Below, one piece after another: positions 22,851 through 36,296 of a DNA stretch of 64,000 nucleotides. Position 1 is the stretch's first letter, and the number at the start of each line of letters is the position of its first letter. The position numbers were made by a program, and so were the translations under genes. The notes beneath the pieces are model-generated. The model was given only the letters and a program-made list of their open reading frames with translations, was not told the origin of the DNA and made no database searches. Where the stretch lies: NCBI GenBank assembly GCA_973895155.1, contig OZ316898.1, forward strand, positions 2,852,001 to 2,916,000, in the 5' to 3' direction. The DNA comes from Marsupella aquatica (taxonomy: Eukaryota; Marchantiophyta).

Positions 22851-23835
22851 ATGGACTACTATAGCAACACTATTTTTAATTAAAGGCATCTCCTTATTTT
22901 TCAGCACTAGTAATGGGACAGAGTCATGAGGAACGAAGCATGATGCTGCCATAGACTGATTACGCAACCAATGGGAATCATTTTCGTGTTGGGCAACTGG
23001 GATTAACTTGGGCTTATAAGTGCTCAGAATTAGACTCCCATACACATACACAACGTGTGTATCCACATGAAAGGCCATCAAAATAAAAAATACCAACCCA
23101 GTGCAAAACATCAGAAAACAAACAGCCAAAACAAGTGGCCAAGGGTAAGCACCCAACTGGGCTAGATCCAAGAGGATCAAACTACTAGGTGCCAAGACAG
23201 CCCAAAATGAATGTTCTCAGAATTATAAATACAAGGCCTAAATATGAGTGTATGCACTTGAATGGTTAGACTCCCTCGCACACCTAATGGTGTGTACATA
23301 TAAAAAGGGCCAGACTCCAAACCCTACTCACAAGAATAGACTAAGACCCAATTTGCATGTAATCGGTCCTTCAGGAAACGGCCCTCAAATTGCAACATGT
23401 CATACTCAGGATTGAAGATGCTGCTATGCCATAAGCCCCTCCTTAGGCAGTCCTGACGGCAGGTGTTGTAGGGACCCAAGGGCAAGGAACAGAAACTTTC
23501 CAGACCTTGTAGGTCCCAACCTTTGGTTTGCAAAAACAAAACAAAAAAGCTCACTTTGAGCAGCTTCAATTCAATTCCCTGTATATCTCACTGCATACTA
23601 TGCAGAGCATAACAACAAAGCAGGGACACGGGCTCCTCATTGCACACTACATGTACTAGAGGGTAGGATTGAGTTGGTAAAGAAGATTGTGCTTTTCCCT
23701 GAAGTGTCAAAAATGGTAAGGGTCGCATTCTGAAGGGCCGACTACATGCAAGTTGGCCCTAAATATGACAAGGTCTCCCTTATTTGGGTGATTTCTTGCC
23801 AAATCCATAATCGGGAAAATAGATAGCTACTGATA

Positions 23836-23897
23836 CAGAGGAAAGAGGGATTTTCTTGCCTAAGTCAGAGGAAAGAGGGATTTTCTTGCCTAAGTCA
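23836..23897. repeat. Tandem duplication, 30 bp x 2
   Basis: CAGAGGAAAGAGGGATTTTC and the ten bases after it are repeated exactly. Confidence 0.9.
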
Positions 23898-26800
23898 CCA
23901 TCTACTTCTCTATTTAAAAGAGTAAGTTGTCAGATTGGTATTGGCTCTGTTTGACCAAGAGCAGGCCTTTAGGGGGACTTTAGAAGAACTGGGCCGTAAA
24001 ATTTTAGACCTGAAAGAAGTACTTTTGTTGGAGTGCTTATGGAACCTCTTATGAATTTTGGGAAGTAAAGCTCAAAATTATTATAAGCATCTTGATATAA
24101 ACACTGATTTTTCAGAATATATTTTGAAAGCTAACAAACTAAAGCAAGAATAGTATGGAAAGGTAAAGTTCAAGAATCTTATAAGCATCTTTTGAAACCA
24201 CTTACATTAAGTGTATACATCATTTTGAAAGTCCAAAAAAGATTAATGGAGAATACTATTTTGGTTGCGTCATTTCCTTCAATAAAACATGAAGTAATAT
24301 TTAGTGGAAGCGCTGCGCGTGCTGGTTCTACGGTATTGCTAACAATATAATAATGAGAGAATCTACCTCCCTCGCTAGGGGAGGAGCACTTCGTACCCAA
24401 AGTTATGAATGAAAAGGGTTGGGAATAGGGAAAGGTCCTGCATCCCAATCATGCAAGGAGCAGAGGGCTTTTCAATCATGTCTAGATTGCACCAGCTCAT
24501 AGAGGGGTTGGGCATCTTTGTTGGCAGTGCACATCTGAAGAATGCTGGACTTCCATAAAGCGTTTCAATACGTTACCTATGACTCTTTTCCTACTTCAGC
24601 ACTATTGCCCCCTTTATTTAGGTTGCCTGCCTTTGTGATCCTGTCTCCCTGTTTGGCATTTCTTGTTCTTTGACAGTTTTTATATATATATTCAGCACGT
24701 CATCACGGATATGATCATTACTAAATATTCCATTTTTAAATATCCTATCCCCCAAACTCATCAAACTGACTAACCTATCAGGTTGCCCTCCATTTCGTGT
24801 CTGGGCTAAGTTAACTCAACTATACTAGCCCAAGATGACATGTGATTGGTTTGCCGGCACATGGGGACTCTTGATTTTCCTATGCTAACCCCTCCAACCA
24901 TACCTTCACCCTGGACCAAGTTCCCCAATTTGACACTGAAAGCCAGGGCGTCAACAATTGTATGTGAGCAAACATTATTGCATTTTCTGTCACCCTCATT
25001 TCCCCGCTTTCATGTTTGGAGGGAGTTAGCTTGGACAAAATTATCGGCATCCATGTGTCCCCAGATCAATTGCATGTCATCTCAGGTTAGTCCAGTCTGA
25101 TTAAGCAAACCCAGATAGAAAATTGGGGGCAACTAATAGTTAAACTAGTTTTGGGGACAGGTTAGTAATTTTGAATAGTTGGAGGACAGGAAAATTAAAT
25201 GCCATAGTAGGGGGCACATGCAGTCATTCCAGAATCTTTGTCAACTGGTCACGGTTTAGTAGTGACTACCACCCAGATTACAAAACTCAGGGACAAACAA
25301 GCTCAAATGAAATTCCCATCCGAACCTTCCTTCCATCAGAACCTATGAACTCCAATGGGATACCAAGATGCTTTTCTAAGAAAGCAACTTCTTTCACGCT
25401 CATTCTTGCATCTCAATCAAAATGCATGTTTTCATGGATACAACACAAACTTAAGACTCTTTTCTAAAAAGACTGTAACAATCTTGGAAGGATTTTGATG
25501 AGAAGTTCAACAAGAATCGCTTTACAAATAGATATATAAAATAAATCAATGATAAGTTTATGCTCAGATGGACCATAATGTTCTACCTAGGGACTCCAAG
25601 AAACCAAACACTTTTGGACACCCAAACAAAATCGTTTGTAAAGGTCTTAATCTAAGTACAGGTTTCAGAATGGTCCATGTAGGTGTCAAAACTCCATTTG
25701 AGCATCATGTTAAAGGATAGTTTGGTTTCAAATAAACGCGGATTTTGATGGACCAATGTCTCCGGGGTCCCAGTTGGTAGGCTTCGCTGGGAGAGTGGGA
25801 GAGGAAAGATGAAGATTATGCCTGAAGAGCCTGGAAGTTTTCAATGCACTAGGGTACCTACAGTACAAGGCATGGAGGATAGATGTCTACGAAAGGATGG
25901 TAGGTCAAACCTAGTAAAATGAAGTTGCCACTTCACCAAACTATTACACTCATGAGTGACTTTTTCGTTTGTATTTTGTGAGAGGTTTGACGTGGCTAAT
26001 GCCTCCACGGTGTAGGAGGGAAAATGTATGGGACCGGCCTAATATTTACTTATAAGTATTTATAATTTTATGGGAAGTCATTAGATTTTTTCTTATCAAG
26101 GCATCTGTCAGATCTTCACAAATTTGGGCGGACCCAACTGCATCTAAAATGTTCGAATCTTTGGAAAATGATTGTCACCAAATATTGTCAGTCTTTGTTT
26201 ATTTCCAAACATTATCTCCTTCGTGATATATAGCATGCTCATGCTGGAACATGCTTGATTTTTTGACTTTCAGTGATCTGAAAGTCATTTGCACCTATGG
26301 AACTTCATTCAAGAAAAATTGGTTAAGAGTCTGTCTCTAGAAGAAGAAATGACCCTCCAGTTTGTTGGGTGGAAAAAAAGTCACAAGGGCCAACCTCTTG
26401 TAAAGCCACTTTAAAATAGTAACTATTATATAAATGCAAGATAATGATCCATGCAATAGGTGTGTGTCTTCCTCAACGTCATATTCTTGCATGCTCACTC
26501 CCCAACTTATTCCTTAGAAAGATTCACATGCATACTGTTTCCCCTTCCATTTCGAAACGCAAAGCGCTGTCGGGCATTAGTCTCACAACCATGGTTTCGA
26601 AATGACGTGTTGTAACCAACCACCCCACCGTTTAAAGCCTGGAGTGCACTGTATGTCTGTATTAGTTAGGTTGGACAACGGTACTCTTCTTGCGAGCCTT
26701 GCAAGGACTCATATCTAGAACTTTGGAGTGTCATAATTGTTAATATGTTTCATATCATGATTATGATTTAATCTATAATATGTTTGACAAGAAGACTCAT

Positions 26801-27680
26801 TCTTGAGGTAAGAGAATTATAGTGAGCATTCATTATCCTTAGATTGACAAAGGTAGTTAGTTTTAGTATTTCTAGTCAAAGGAGAACTTTTTGGAGGCTG
26901 CTATATGACCCGATATTCTTTGGCTATTTGTCTTATTCAAATTGCTTGCCATGTATTTTTATGTTAATATGGCCTATTCTATGCTTTTCTATGTATTATT
27001 AAGAATTTAGTCATTTCTAAGTTTTTATTAGGTTCCCTATATTTTATTTATCAATTTAAGGGCATTTATCCTTACTTGCATGAGAAGTGTAGACGCTTCA
27101 ACCAGGCAACTAGATTTCTGTTTATTGATGCAATGCTTATATGTCCATTGGTTATAAAGCTTACAATTTTTGGATCACCATTACTTAAATAGAGAGCCCC
27201 TCCCAATAGAACAGAAAATAAAGTACCAAAGTTAGTGTATTTCTATTTTGATTCACAAAGTACATAGTGTACCTATACAAATACATTGACATTAATGCAC
27301 CTGCCTCACCCGTATAATTTTCTCATTAAGTTTCTTATAATCACTGGTCTTTGAATTCGCACTCATGTAGTGTTTGACACTTTTCCCTTTATCTTTTTCC
27401 TTTGTGACTATTGCACTTGTTTTTCTTTTTCCTTGTTTGGTGTTTGTCCTCTCTGGACAGCTTTTCCTTTGTACTTTGTTTTTTCCTGACTTATAAATTT
27501 TGGTGGAAGTTTACTATTCCTTTCTATACTTGTGTTTCATACACTAGTCAAATTAAGATGTCCATTCACATCACAATTTTAAAATTAATTAGTTTAATTA
27601 ATTTAAAAAAATTAAAAATTAAAAATTAAAATGTCCATTCACATCAACTCTTATTTGAAGCTGTGTGCATGTGGAACTTT

Positions 27681-27780
27681 AATTTGACAAAGGTAGTTGG
27701 TTTCAGGATTTCTAATTTGACAAAGGTAGTTGGTTTCAGGAATTCAATTTGACAAAGGTAGTTGGTTTCAGGATTTCTAA
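27681..27780. repeat. Tandem repeat, about 33 bp x 3
   Basis: The unit AATTTGACAAAGGTAGTTGG plus TTTCAGGA(T/A)TTC is present three times. A related single copy lies at about 26846-26880. Confidence 0.88.
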
Positions 27781-29703
27781 TTATTTTGGGGGACCCTCCT
27801 ATGCAGTTTAGTCAGGAGCTTGAGCAGGCTTTTCAGGTTGCGGGTCAGTAGGGCTCTAGTACTTGTTCTTTGGCAATGTTTGACACTCTTTGGCTTTATG
27901 GATCTTGGGCTTGTCGGCTCTTCAGTTGTCAGGTTTCTTTCCTTTGTTTTTTTCCCCTTTACTGCATTTTGTCCGTGGTATCCGGTCTCCCCTTGGATCC
28001 GTTTGGTCTTTGGAGTCTTTTATATAATTGGATCGTGAAGTGACGTGGTGACTATGACGGGGCGTGCGATGGATTGCAGTGGGAAAATTATGATTGATCA
28101 TGCAGTTAGGCACCATATAAGAACCATGTGGACGGAGCCTATGTAGGGGGCTTAGTTTGTAACAACATTTTTGCGGGGGCCTAGTTTGTAACAAAAGTTT
28201 TGTAGAGGCCTGTCACGTAAATTTGTTTTAGCAAGGGTCCCATCAAGCATATACCTCCAAGTGTGTTGTGGTCTTTTGAAGCCTTGAACATAATCATACA
28301 TCAAAATGTGGAAATAGAAGGTGTACACTCACTAATTTAAAGAAAAATAATGGGGTCTATCATGATATGAAGTGATGTTGTACATCATATATGTCATATT
28401 TTGATGTGTAATTCTGCTAGGTATGGAAACATGATGGGCAGGAGAACCCCCTTGCAGGTTTTTCTTTTTCCCAGGGTGGCACCTTTGTGTTACAAGAGAA
28501 GATGCTAAGAATATTCCTCACTATATTTATTTCTGACTATTATGCTTCTCTAGATTTGAGGTAAACCCGAGGGTAAACCGTCAAGCTAGCTAATGGAGTC
28601 TGGCTGGGTTGGAAACTGGCTAATTGAAGACAAAAGGGCTGACAATTTTTTGTCAAAAGTTGCCAAGACTTTTCAGCAAGGTGGAAATGGGCAAATGTTG
28701 GCCTCTAAAAAAATCGCTGCTGATAGGATGAAGCCCAATCAAACAAGTCACCAACACCAGTAACCTTTATTATTTCACCCAGTTGATATCATAAAATAGT
28801 CAAGAACCTAAACAAAAATTATGATTGTCTTCAAATATTCAAGATCCTCTCCCATCTGATGTGAACAAGTATACTACTATCATCACACTAGTGATACAAC
28901 ACAGGATTCATTATCATCCTTGAAAACACTACTTGCTGTATTCTTTACAAAATTGAGATTGTGAACCGGAAAACTCCTTTTTGACTGCACATTCATCGCA
29001 TTCATCCATGTAGGAAGATATAATTGTTTCATAATATATGACATACAACACATATGTGAAGGAACATCTCCTAGAATGGCATTGGGTTCCCCTCAAATAG
29101 GCTCTTTGCTGATTGCTTCTAATGCTTTATTTGTTGCCTGTTACTAAACCAGATCTCTGAGCATCACCATCCATTCCTTAGATCTAGAACCATACACTTA
29201 AATTACCATGGATATCCCAAAGCCATTTGTAAAAGCACCACATTCCATGCTCTGCTAATTCTAACAATGGGCCCATGCTTGGCTAATTCATGTGTGACAA
29301 TCTATGAGAGATGATCCATGCTAGACCACTTTTAATTAGCAGCAGGTCTACTACACTCAACATAATTTAGTAACAGACCCATGCTGAATTAAGACTAGCA
29401 GCATGGAGATCGACAACCTGAAAATTATATATGGTTCATCCATGGTTTGTGTCATCAGCATGAGCAAGAGCTCTTAAGGACTAAATCTCCTCAACTCAAG
29501 TCAGACATATAGGACTGCTAACATCAGCACTGATCATTCTTACTGCTCCAGGGATCTGTCTCAAACTAAGGTAGTAATTGCTACAAAGTGAGTTAGCAAC
29601 ACACTCTTTTAGTCCAAATATAAACATGTGCCCCAATGTTTCAGCGGTTATGCTCAGCTGCAGTATTACCTTATTGTGTTATGCCAGGTACTACCTTATT
29701 TAT

Positions 29704-31758
29704 TCAATTTTGTTGAGACCCAGTAACCTTTGTAATTATTCCAATTGATGCCACTTCCAACTCTCCCTGAAATCATGACAATGTCAGATGCTGCTTTCAT
29801 TGATTAATGGTGGGTAGATTTTCGCTTAAAATGAACACTGATCTAACCTTCTGAAGCTCCTGATGGGAGCGAGTAATATTTTATTGCCCAAAGCTTGAAA
29901 TTAGGTGCTCATCTAGACAGTAGAATTACAGTAGCTGTAAGCACGTTAACCATGTCACAGATTGATCTGTCTAAAGAAGGACAATCTATAACAAGAGTAC
30001 TGGTCAATCTCCAACCTTTTACAAAAAAGGGTTTCCAATCACATGTAATGCCGACGATTCCAAGTGCAGGGTGTACTCAGGCGGTAATTGTCCAATTCAT
30101 TGTCCCTCTCTCTTTGAATCTTTTGCCAGGCAGCCTTGTCAGCAGCAATCTGTGAAAGAGTTCAAGATTGTAAACACTATAACCTTTCATTGAAAGATAC
30201 TGCTCACTTGCACTTATAACAACCACCATGGAATGAACTAGTTTGCTGTACATATCCAGGACTTCATTAAATTTCTTAATTTCCATGGGAGTCTACAATG
30301 ACTTAGGATAGAAAAAATAGAGAAGAGAATTGTAGCTAGGTTATCTGACCAGTAAGGAACTGGTGCAGTTTTAAGATATCTAACCAAACACAAGCACATT
30401 AGCTGATCTCAAGTTGGAGAATGTTTGTCAAGCTCCAGACCTGCATGTTTTCGAACATGATCTCTTTCATGTACTCTTTTCTTGCTGATTCTCTTGAAGA
30501 CTCCCCTTCGATCGAGTGAGGTCCGACAAACCTGAGACAATTGATGACAAGTTTTCAAGAGCTTGCTCAAATGGATCAAAGGATCACTACAACTCTAGCT
30601 TAGGAGCTTGCACTTTGCTTTGTAGTGAAAATGTTGTGTATGATAATAGCACTTCTCCCATGACAAATTTAGAATGGAAACAAACCTGCGGATGTATTCA
30701 TTGTAGCAGTATTCCTTGACCTCTACTTCACTCTCTTTCTGGTGCTGTCTCTCTTTCTCCTCTAGTTGCTCTTCCATAATCTCTCTCCACTTTTGTCTGC
30801 ACAAATGTAGGAAATTCAATTAGTTGAACCAGCTCCAATGATTGTTTAATTTGACCTGGGATGTCTAATCCTTCTGAAACATTGCACAGAGTCTCTACAT
30901 CCCGTATTATCCATATGCCACTCACTAATTGATAATTTGTCAATTTTCATGTAATTTGCTCAAAACCCTTGTAGATACATTCCTGATTTAAAGTAATGTC
31001 CTTGTTTTGTTTCTTGTGTGTAACAAAAAATCATTGGCATTCACATAGCCCAGCTGTCGGTTGGCCCACATACTAAAACTAAGCGAAGCTTTTGAGGTCT
31101 AGAAAAACCTCAAAAGTGATTCTTTATTGCCTGATTAGCCGGCTGATTAGCAGTGCAAGAGAAAAACATACAAAATAGGTAGTGGTCATGAGCATGGGAG
31201 CTAAAAGAATTTCATAAATAGTGTGGACAAGGACTATCTCAAAAGCTGGACATGGAAGGGTTAGAGAAAGTAACTCGGGTACTAGGCACATCACAAACAA
31301 AATAATCTCCTTACCAATAATTAGCGCAAGGGAAAGGATGAGGGTGGCACAGCTGTAGATCATTCAAGTGGAAACATCAAGTGAAATTTCATCATTGGCT
31401 GGATTTGTGTGCCGGGAGAAGAAACTGCCTAACCTAAATTTGAAGTCAGGCTAGCAGAAACATAGCCTGACCAAAAGCACGGCCAAAAAATAACGTAAGA
31501 GATTTCTGTCTTCTCATTTCCCTTGACTGCTGGAGGTGGCGAGTGACAGCATGCCACTGAACGATGGAAGACAATCAAAGATACATACTGTGACTCCTGC
31601 ACCACTTCACGTTTAGGGGACACAATATTGCGCACAAATGTCTCCTTGTCTTGATAACTTTGCTGCTTTAGTCTGAGTTCAGACATTTCTGCATTATATT
31701 CTATGTCAATGTTCTGCACATCATGCAATGGAACATTGTCATCAAATAATTTATGAAT
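29704..31758 (-). CDS. Tentative multi-exon gene for an unidentified coiled-coil protein (3' part)
   Basis: Three exons join in frame through GT-AG signals: 31589-31758, 30686-30796 and 30441-30531. A fourth begins at 30292. Each boundary keeps phase (two bases carried, then two, then none). Content is charged and helical: DIEYNAEMSELRLKQQSYQD, then QKWREIMEEQLEEKERQ, then a linker with SIEGESSRESARKEYMKEIM, then MEIKKFNEVLDMYSKLVHSM. Further pieces look coding but are not firmly joined: 30110-30149 (AAWQKIQRERDNELDNYR) and a possible last exon 29704-29766 ending in TKVTGSQQN and TGA, perhaps with a 12-bp microexon at 29848-29859. The 5' end is not found. No family is recognised and no function is assigned. 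Phase agreement over several introns argues against chance. Confidence 0.5.
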
Positions 31759-32103
31759 CTTGACATATCAATAAAAATGAACAAGAACCTCAACTATGAT
31801 AGGCCAAGTGAAGGAGCCCGAACTGACTTCTACTCCCTTAAGAGGTTCTATACAGATTGCATGTATGGCCCTGTCAGACGGTGTCAAATTTCAAGCTAGG
31901 CATCACTGAAAATTGACAGCCGTTGGTTCTATTGTAGAAGATCCAAAACAAGAAGGAACAAATGATTTTTGATTTACATATTTTATTTTCATGAAATTTT
32001 GCTTTTGCCAGGGATCTGGTAAGTTATGAAATCATAGCTATACGGTATTTGACTGTTTGAGCTAATTTTCTAGGCATTAACTATTGCAGCTCGTGATTGT
32101 CAC

Positions 32104-32153
32104 AGAGTCTTGTCTTGCTGGGCGTCTTAGAGTCTTGTCTTGCTGGGCGTCTT
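32104..32153. repeat. Tandem duplication, 25 bp x 2
   Basis: AGAGTCTTGTCTTGCTGGGC plus GTCTT is present twice in a row. Confidence 0.9.
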
Positions 32154-33971
32154 TGTGTTGGCACTGCACATGTTGGAGACTAACCCTAATATTCATTGTC
32201 TTGCCTTAGAGTCTTTTGAATAATTTGATGGAAGCAATGCAATCATTCAGACCCTAAAACATTTTATTTTGGTGTTCTTCATTGGAGCCCATGTTGCATG
32301 GTCTGAAACAAATCCAATCATTTGTGTTCTGTACAATAAGTGAGGAACAAGTGCATTAAATACAGGTAAGTTGGTCCTACTCTAGATTTTTATGTTATGA
32401 AAAGAGTTCATGTTGTTTCTAATGCATTAAGGGTGCTGATCTAGATTGAGATGCATAAATACTATATAAGTAATTTTGGACTTGTCCTTTGTGGAGTGTT
32501 GTCTTAGATGTGGCCATGGTTGGCGGCTGGAATGTGGAAGTGGTCTTCTTTCTTTGTACACTTTTTTAGCTTTTCATGAGGAGATTCTCACTTGGGGAAG
32601 ACTATCTTGAACATGTGACATGGAATGGGGACGATGCATTACTAAACAATAGTAGAGGTTTTTTCTTTACCTCTTGATTCTTCTTGGAGGGTGGTTGTTT
32701 CCTTCTATTGATTATGCTCTGCCGGTTATACATCTTCTTAAATATTATGTCTTGAGAAGTTGAGAGGTCCTTGCCACACTAACCAATGTTGGTCTCCTTA
32801 CTGTTGGTATGGACAGGGGGGGCATGCTTAGCAATTCAATCCAATGGACGCGTTACTTGGGATTGACCAAAAGAGTTCTCATGATGCAGGTTGAGAAGTC
32901 CTCCGATGGCGCGAGTCCACCCATGTTTGTGAATTAGTCTCCTCCAGAATTGCTTCCTCTGTTCTCCTTCTCATGATAAATCGTGTCTCAAGATTTGTTG
33001 GAGAAGGGTTTTTGAGCAGGATTAGCAGGTCTGGGAGACACTAAATTTTGGATTTCATCATGGGTTCATGATGAAATCCCCAAATTATAGCTCCAAAAGG
33101 GACACAAGAACGCTTAACATCTCCCGGGGCAGTATAAATGTCCAGTTGTCTAACGTTTCCCCAATGAGCATTACAATTCATTAGGGTAGTACACAACTTA
33201 CAGAATGCAAGAGACCAATCATGGGCCGGGTTTTCCGTTCTCTTAGGTCGATCCTACTTCAGAACCTATGATTACACAAGTGTGTGAGTGTGTTCACATG
33301 GGGCCTATGGTGTGCTGCAATTCAGATCTTAGGATGCACGAGACCCAGGAAGGGTGTGGGTATATTCATTGCCCTTCAGGAGAGGGCTGACAGGAATGCA
33401 ATGGATGTTAGGGAAAATCCCTGCTGTCCTTTCTCCTTGTTGCCCTGTCTGCCTGCAACACAGAGCTGGTGTTGTTGAGTAAAGTGACCCTAAATTCCCA
33501 TTCTCCCTATGCCTCTTTCCAAGTGAGGACATTGTTTGCTGTTGCTTGGACATTGAAATTTGTGTGGCTCATGCTCACCACAAACAACGAGATCAGTTTT
33601 TGCTAGCAAGAACCCTCTATTTTGCAGGTCAATTTGGGTTGAGAGCAAAGTTTGTCACCTTTGCTCTGTTGGTGGTGTTGGTTCAAGCTCTACTTTAGCT
33701 GAAGTGGTATATGATCTGAAGCATGTTTTCTCCTGATGTGTCATGCTTCTGTGCTCTAGCAGAAATTTTCCATGAGCACCTGCTATGCTGTTTGGATATG
33801 TGTAGTACTAGTGTGGATGAACTCATCAACTGTATATAAGATCAATTTCCTCAGTCTGTATGTCTACCTTCATTCAGAGCACCATAATACACTTGAAGGA
33901 ACTGATCAACTAACAGTATTGCACTTCAATAGACATATCAACTGGCATTTCAACAAATCCATGAACTAGAA

Positions 33972-34213
33972 TTTCAACCAACCCAACAACCAGAACAACA
34001 CCAGCAATTTATAAAAACACATCGAAGGGTTTCAACAAGCCCATCGCCTACTTGAATTTCAACCAACCCAGCAACCAGAGCAACACCAACAATTCAACAA
34101 ACAAATCAAAGGGTTTCAACAATCCCATCACCTACTGGTACTGTCCAATTTCAACAACCCTACAACTATAATGGAGCGGCCCAATTTCAATAACCCTACA
34201 ACTACAGTAGAGT
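33972..34213. repeat. Degenerate tandem repeats of about 79 bp and 36 bp
   Basis: TTTCAACCAACCCA(A/G)CAACCAGA(A/G) and AAGGGTTTCAACAA recur about 79 bp apart, followed by two units of CCAATTTCAA(C/T)AACCCTACAA 36 bp apart. On the plus strand they translate to Gln/Pro/Asn-rich text with stops. Confidence 0.7.
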
Positions 34214-36113
34214 ATTTTGTAAGCATTACTGACTAAACCACTTTTGGATGAATTAGTTACCTTAAAAAATACTCTCTCAAAACAGAATTCCCAGAAACTG
34301 ATGGTGACAAGCACACCGGGCTCACTCCAACCCTTTGCCGGGCTCCCCAGCAAGAAGTGCACTGGCCTGGTAAGTCCTCCCTGGCACATGTTGAGTCCCT
34401 CAGAAAACTTAAGGAGAGTGACATAATTATGCTCAGTTACCTCAACCATGAGAACATGCCTCGTCTCCAGTCTCACCCCTGTGTACAATACAAGGGCATT
34501 ACAAGTTTCACCTTCACTCCCAACTTCACTTTCAGGCAGAATTGAAGACACTCTCGATGCCAGAGTTCACGGAAAATTTGGACATGACTTGTCACCTTAC
34601 CCTTCAATCTGCAAATTAGTACACCCTCCTTGTGAATGTTGCTTTGTATTTTCGTTGAAGGTTTAATAATATTCACTTGTTTGGTTTTGGTAACCCATCT
34701 CCTGTTTGAGGGCCATGAGTGGCCTGTAACCCCCTTAGGCTGATGGCTCTTGGAAATTATAGCCCCCTCAAGGGCATAGATTACCTTACACATCCTTCAA
34801 ACCCAGCGAATTTCCATTCACACAACCCATCATTGACCCTTTAGTCTCCGTACTGTCCCTTTGCTGTCATTATATTCTTGTTATCAATTCTTTAGCACAC
34901 TTCATATCTAGCTACCGAATAAAAACTAATAACAGAGAAATAGATCATAGGAAAGACTTCAGAATGGAGAAAATGAGAGATTGAAGATGGTGTTCAAGCT
35001 TGAGTATCTCAAATCAAGGGCAGTTCTTGCAACATAATTAAAAGCTGTCTTGCATATTTATGGATGGGCCTTAAACACATGATCTTAATTTGCTGTGAAG
35101 TGTCAGTTGATGATGTACTTTCAGTCTTCTCCATCTCCTTTAGTTACTGTAGCTCTAATACCAAGAGAAAGAATTCAGTCTTCCATTCCTACTAGAGTCT
35201 CCAAAGAGAATCTAAGTGACTCTTCCATTCCTTGAAGAAGTACACTAAAAAGACTTACTAATGCTACTAGGGTCACAAAGAGAATCATTTTTGAACATTC
35301 ACTGTGTGACAAGGGCACAATATCAGGAGGATTGAAGGAGCATGTGAGACATGCAAGAAGGGTCTTAGTCACCCGCACAATGAGACAACGTAGAAATTAG
35401 TAAACTAGCAAGACTAGGAAGGCATGCAACACAATTGCAGGCAATCATCAACATCATTCTAGTGGAGATAAAGGGAGTACAAGAGTAGGAGGGTGAATGT
35501 CTATGTCACATTGCCAAATGCCAAAGAACAAAAGTGGCCAACTAAGAGACACCATCCCATAGGTAAAAGACCCAATAATGGGAGGACAAAAGGGAAGGTG
35601 ATGGCAGCATGTGGCGAAGGATTGAAGGAGCAAGTATTTAAGGAGCAACTCGAATTCTTAAGCCTTTGAAAGTTCAACCATTGTAGCTTTGGCATCTTTT
35701 TCCCTCCTCTGCAAAAGCCTTAAACTGCCACTGTACCCACACGGTACAACAATGGGAGGCCAAAAGAGGCCTTTTTCACCCCTTCTTAAATTTTGTTAAG
35801 AATATTTTTGACTAATTACTGTGACCTGGATCTACCGGTGTTGTGAAGTTCCAGTCACGCGGACACCAGGTTTTGCTTTGGGGACTGTAGCCGTTTGAAT
35901 TTAGCTTTAATTTTAGCTTTAAATGCCTCTTTGCTATTTGCTGCCAGCTACATCCAAATTGTTGGTGTATGCTTATGTACCTCAGCATACTAATACATAC
36001 AATACTTTGTGTGGGTTAGAAATTTGTACGTGTGGACCTCTCACTAGTATGGGTTGTACAATCCACACTAATTTGGTAAAATTGAAATAAATATGCTTAG
36101 TGTAGACCAATGC

Positions 36114-36199
36114 ATGTGTCTAAATCTATTTCCATCTATAAGTTGAGAGCTCCTCTAGCTGGACACAATGGATGCAAATGGAAATAGATTTAGACACAT
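36114..36199. other. Perfect 22-bp hairpin
   Basis: Positions 36114-36135 and 36178-36199 are exact reverse complements (ATGTGTCTAAATCTATTTCC plus AT), separated by 42 bases. It could be the fold of a small-RNA precursor, a tiny MITE or a chance palindrome. A 22-bp perfect match in close pairing is unlikely by chance in this amount of sequence. Confidence 0.75.
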
Positions 36200-36296
36200 C
36201 CACTTCTATAGATGTTGTACAGGTTAAGTGTAGGACTTGGCTTAAAATGACAAGCAATCAATTGATCTTTAATGTTTCCACCATAATTACTCGATG

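Larger units (their letters stand above)
22851..29703. other. Long AT-rich region without a supported gene
   Basis: Only short frames of random appearance occur. Seen here are a 30-bp and a 33-bp tandem repeat, a fragment of the short dispersed repeat near 26350-26415 (GACCCTCCAGTTTGTTGG, then GTCACAAG and CTCTTGTAAAGCCACTTTAA), an A/T-only stretch near 27580-27630 and decayed T-rich text near 27800-28040. Confidence 0.45.
31759..36113. other. Repeat-rich region, possible 5' part of the coiled-coil gene
   Basis: Upstream exons of the minus-strand gene could lie here but none could be recognised. Open frames at 34132-34551 (minus) and 33284-33478 (plus) show no domains. Two small tandem repeats are listed separately. 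Confidence 0.4.

Noticed and set aside
34132-34551. 139-codon minus-strand frame
   Set aside because: Considered as an upstream exon of the coiled-coil gene, but the composition differs, no splice phase fits, and its end lies in tandem repeats.
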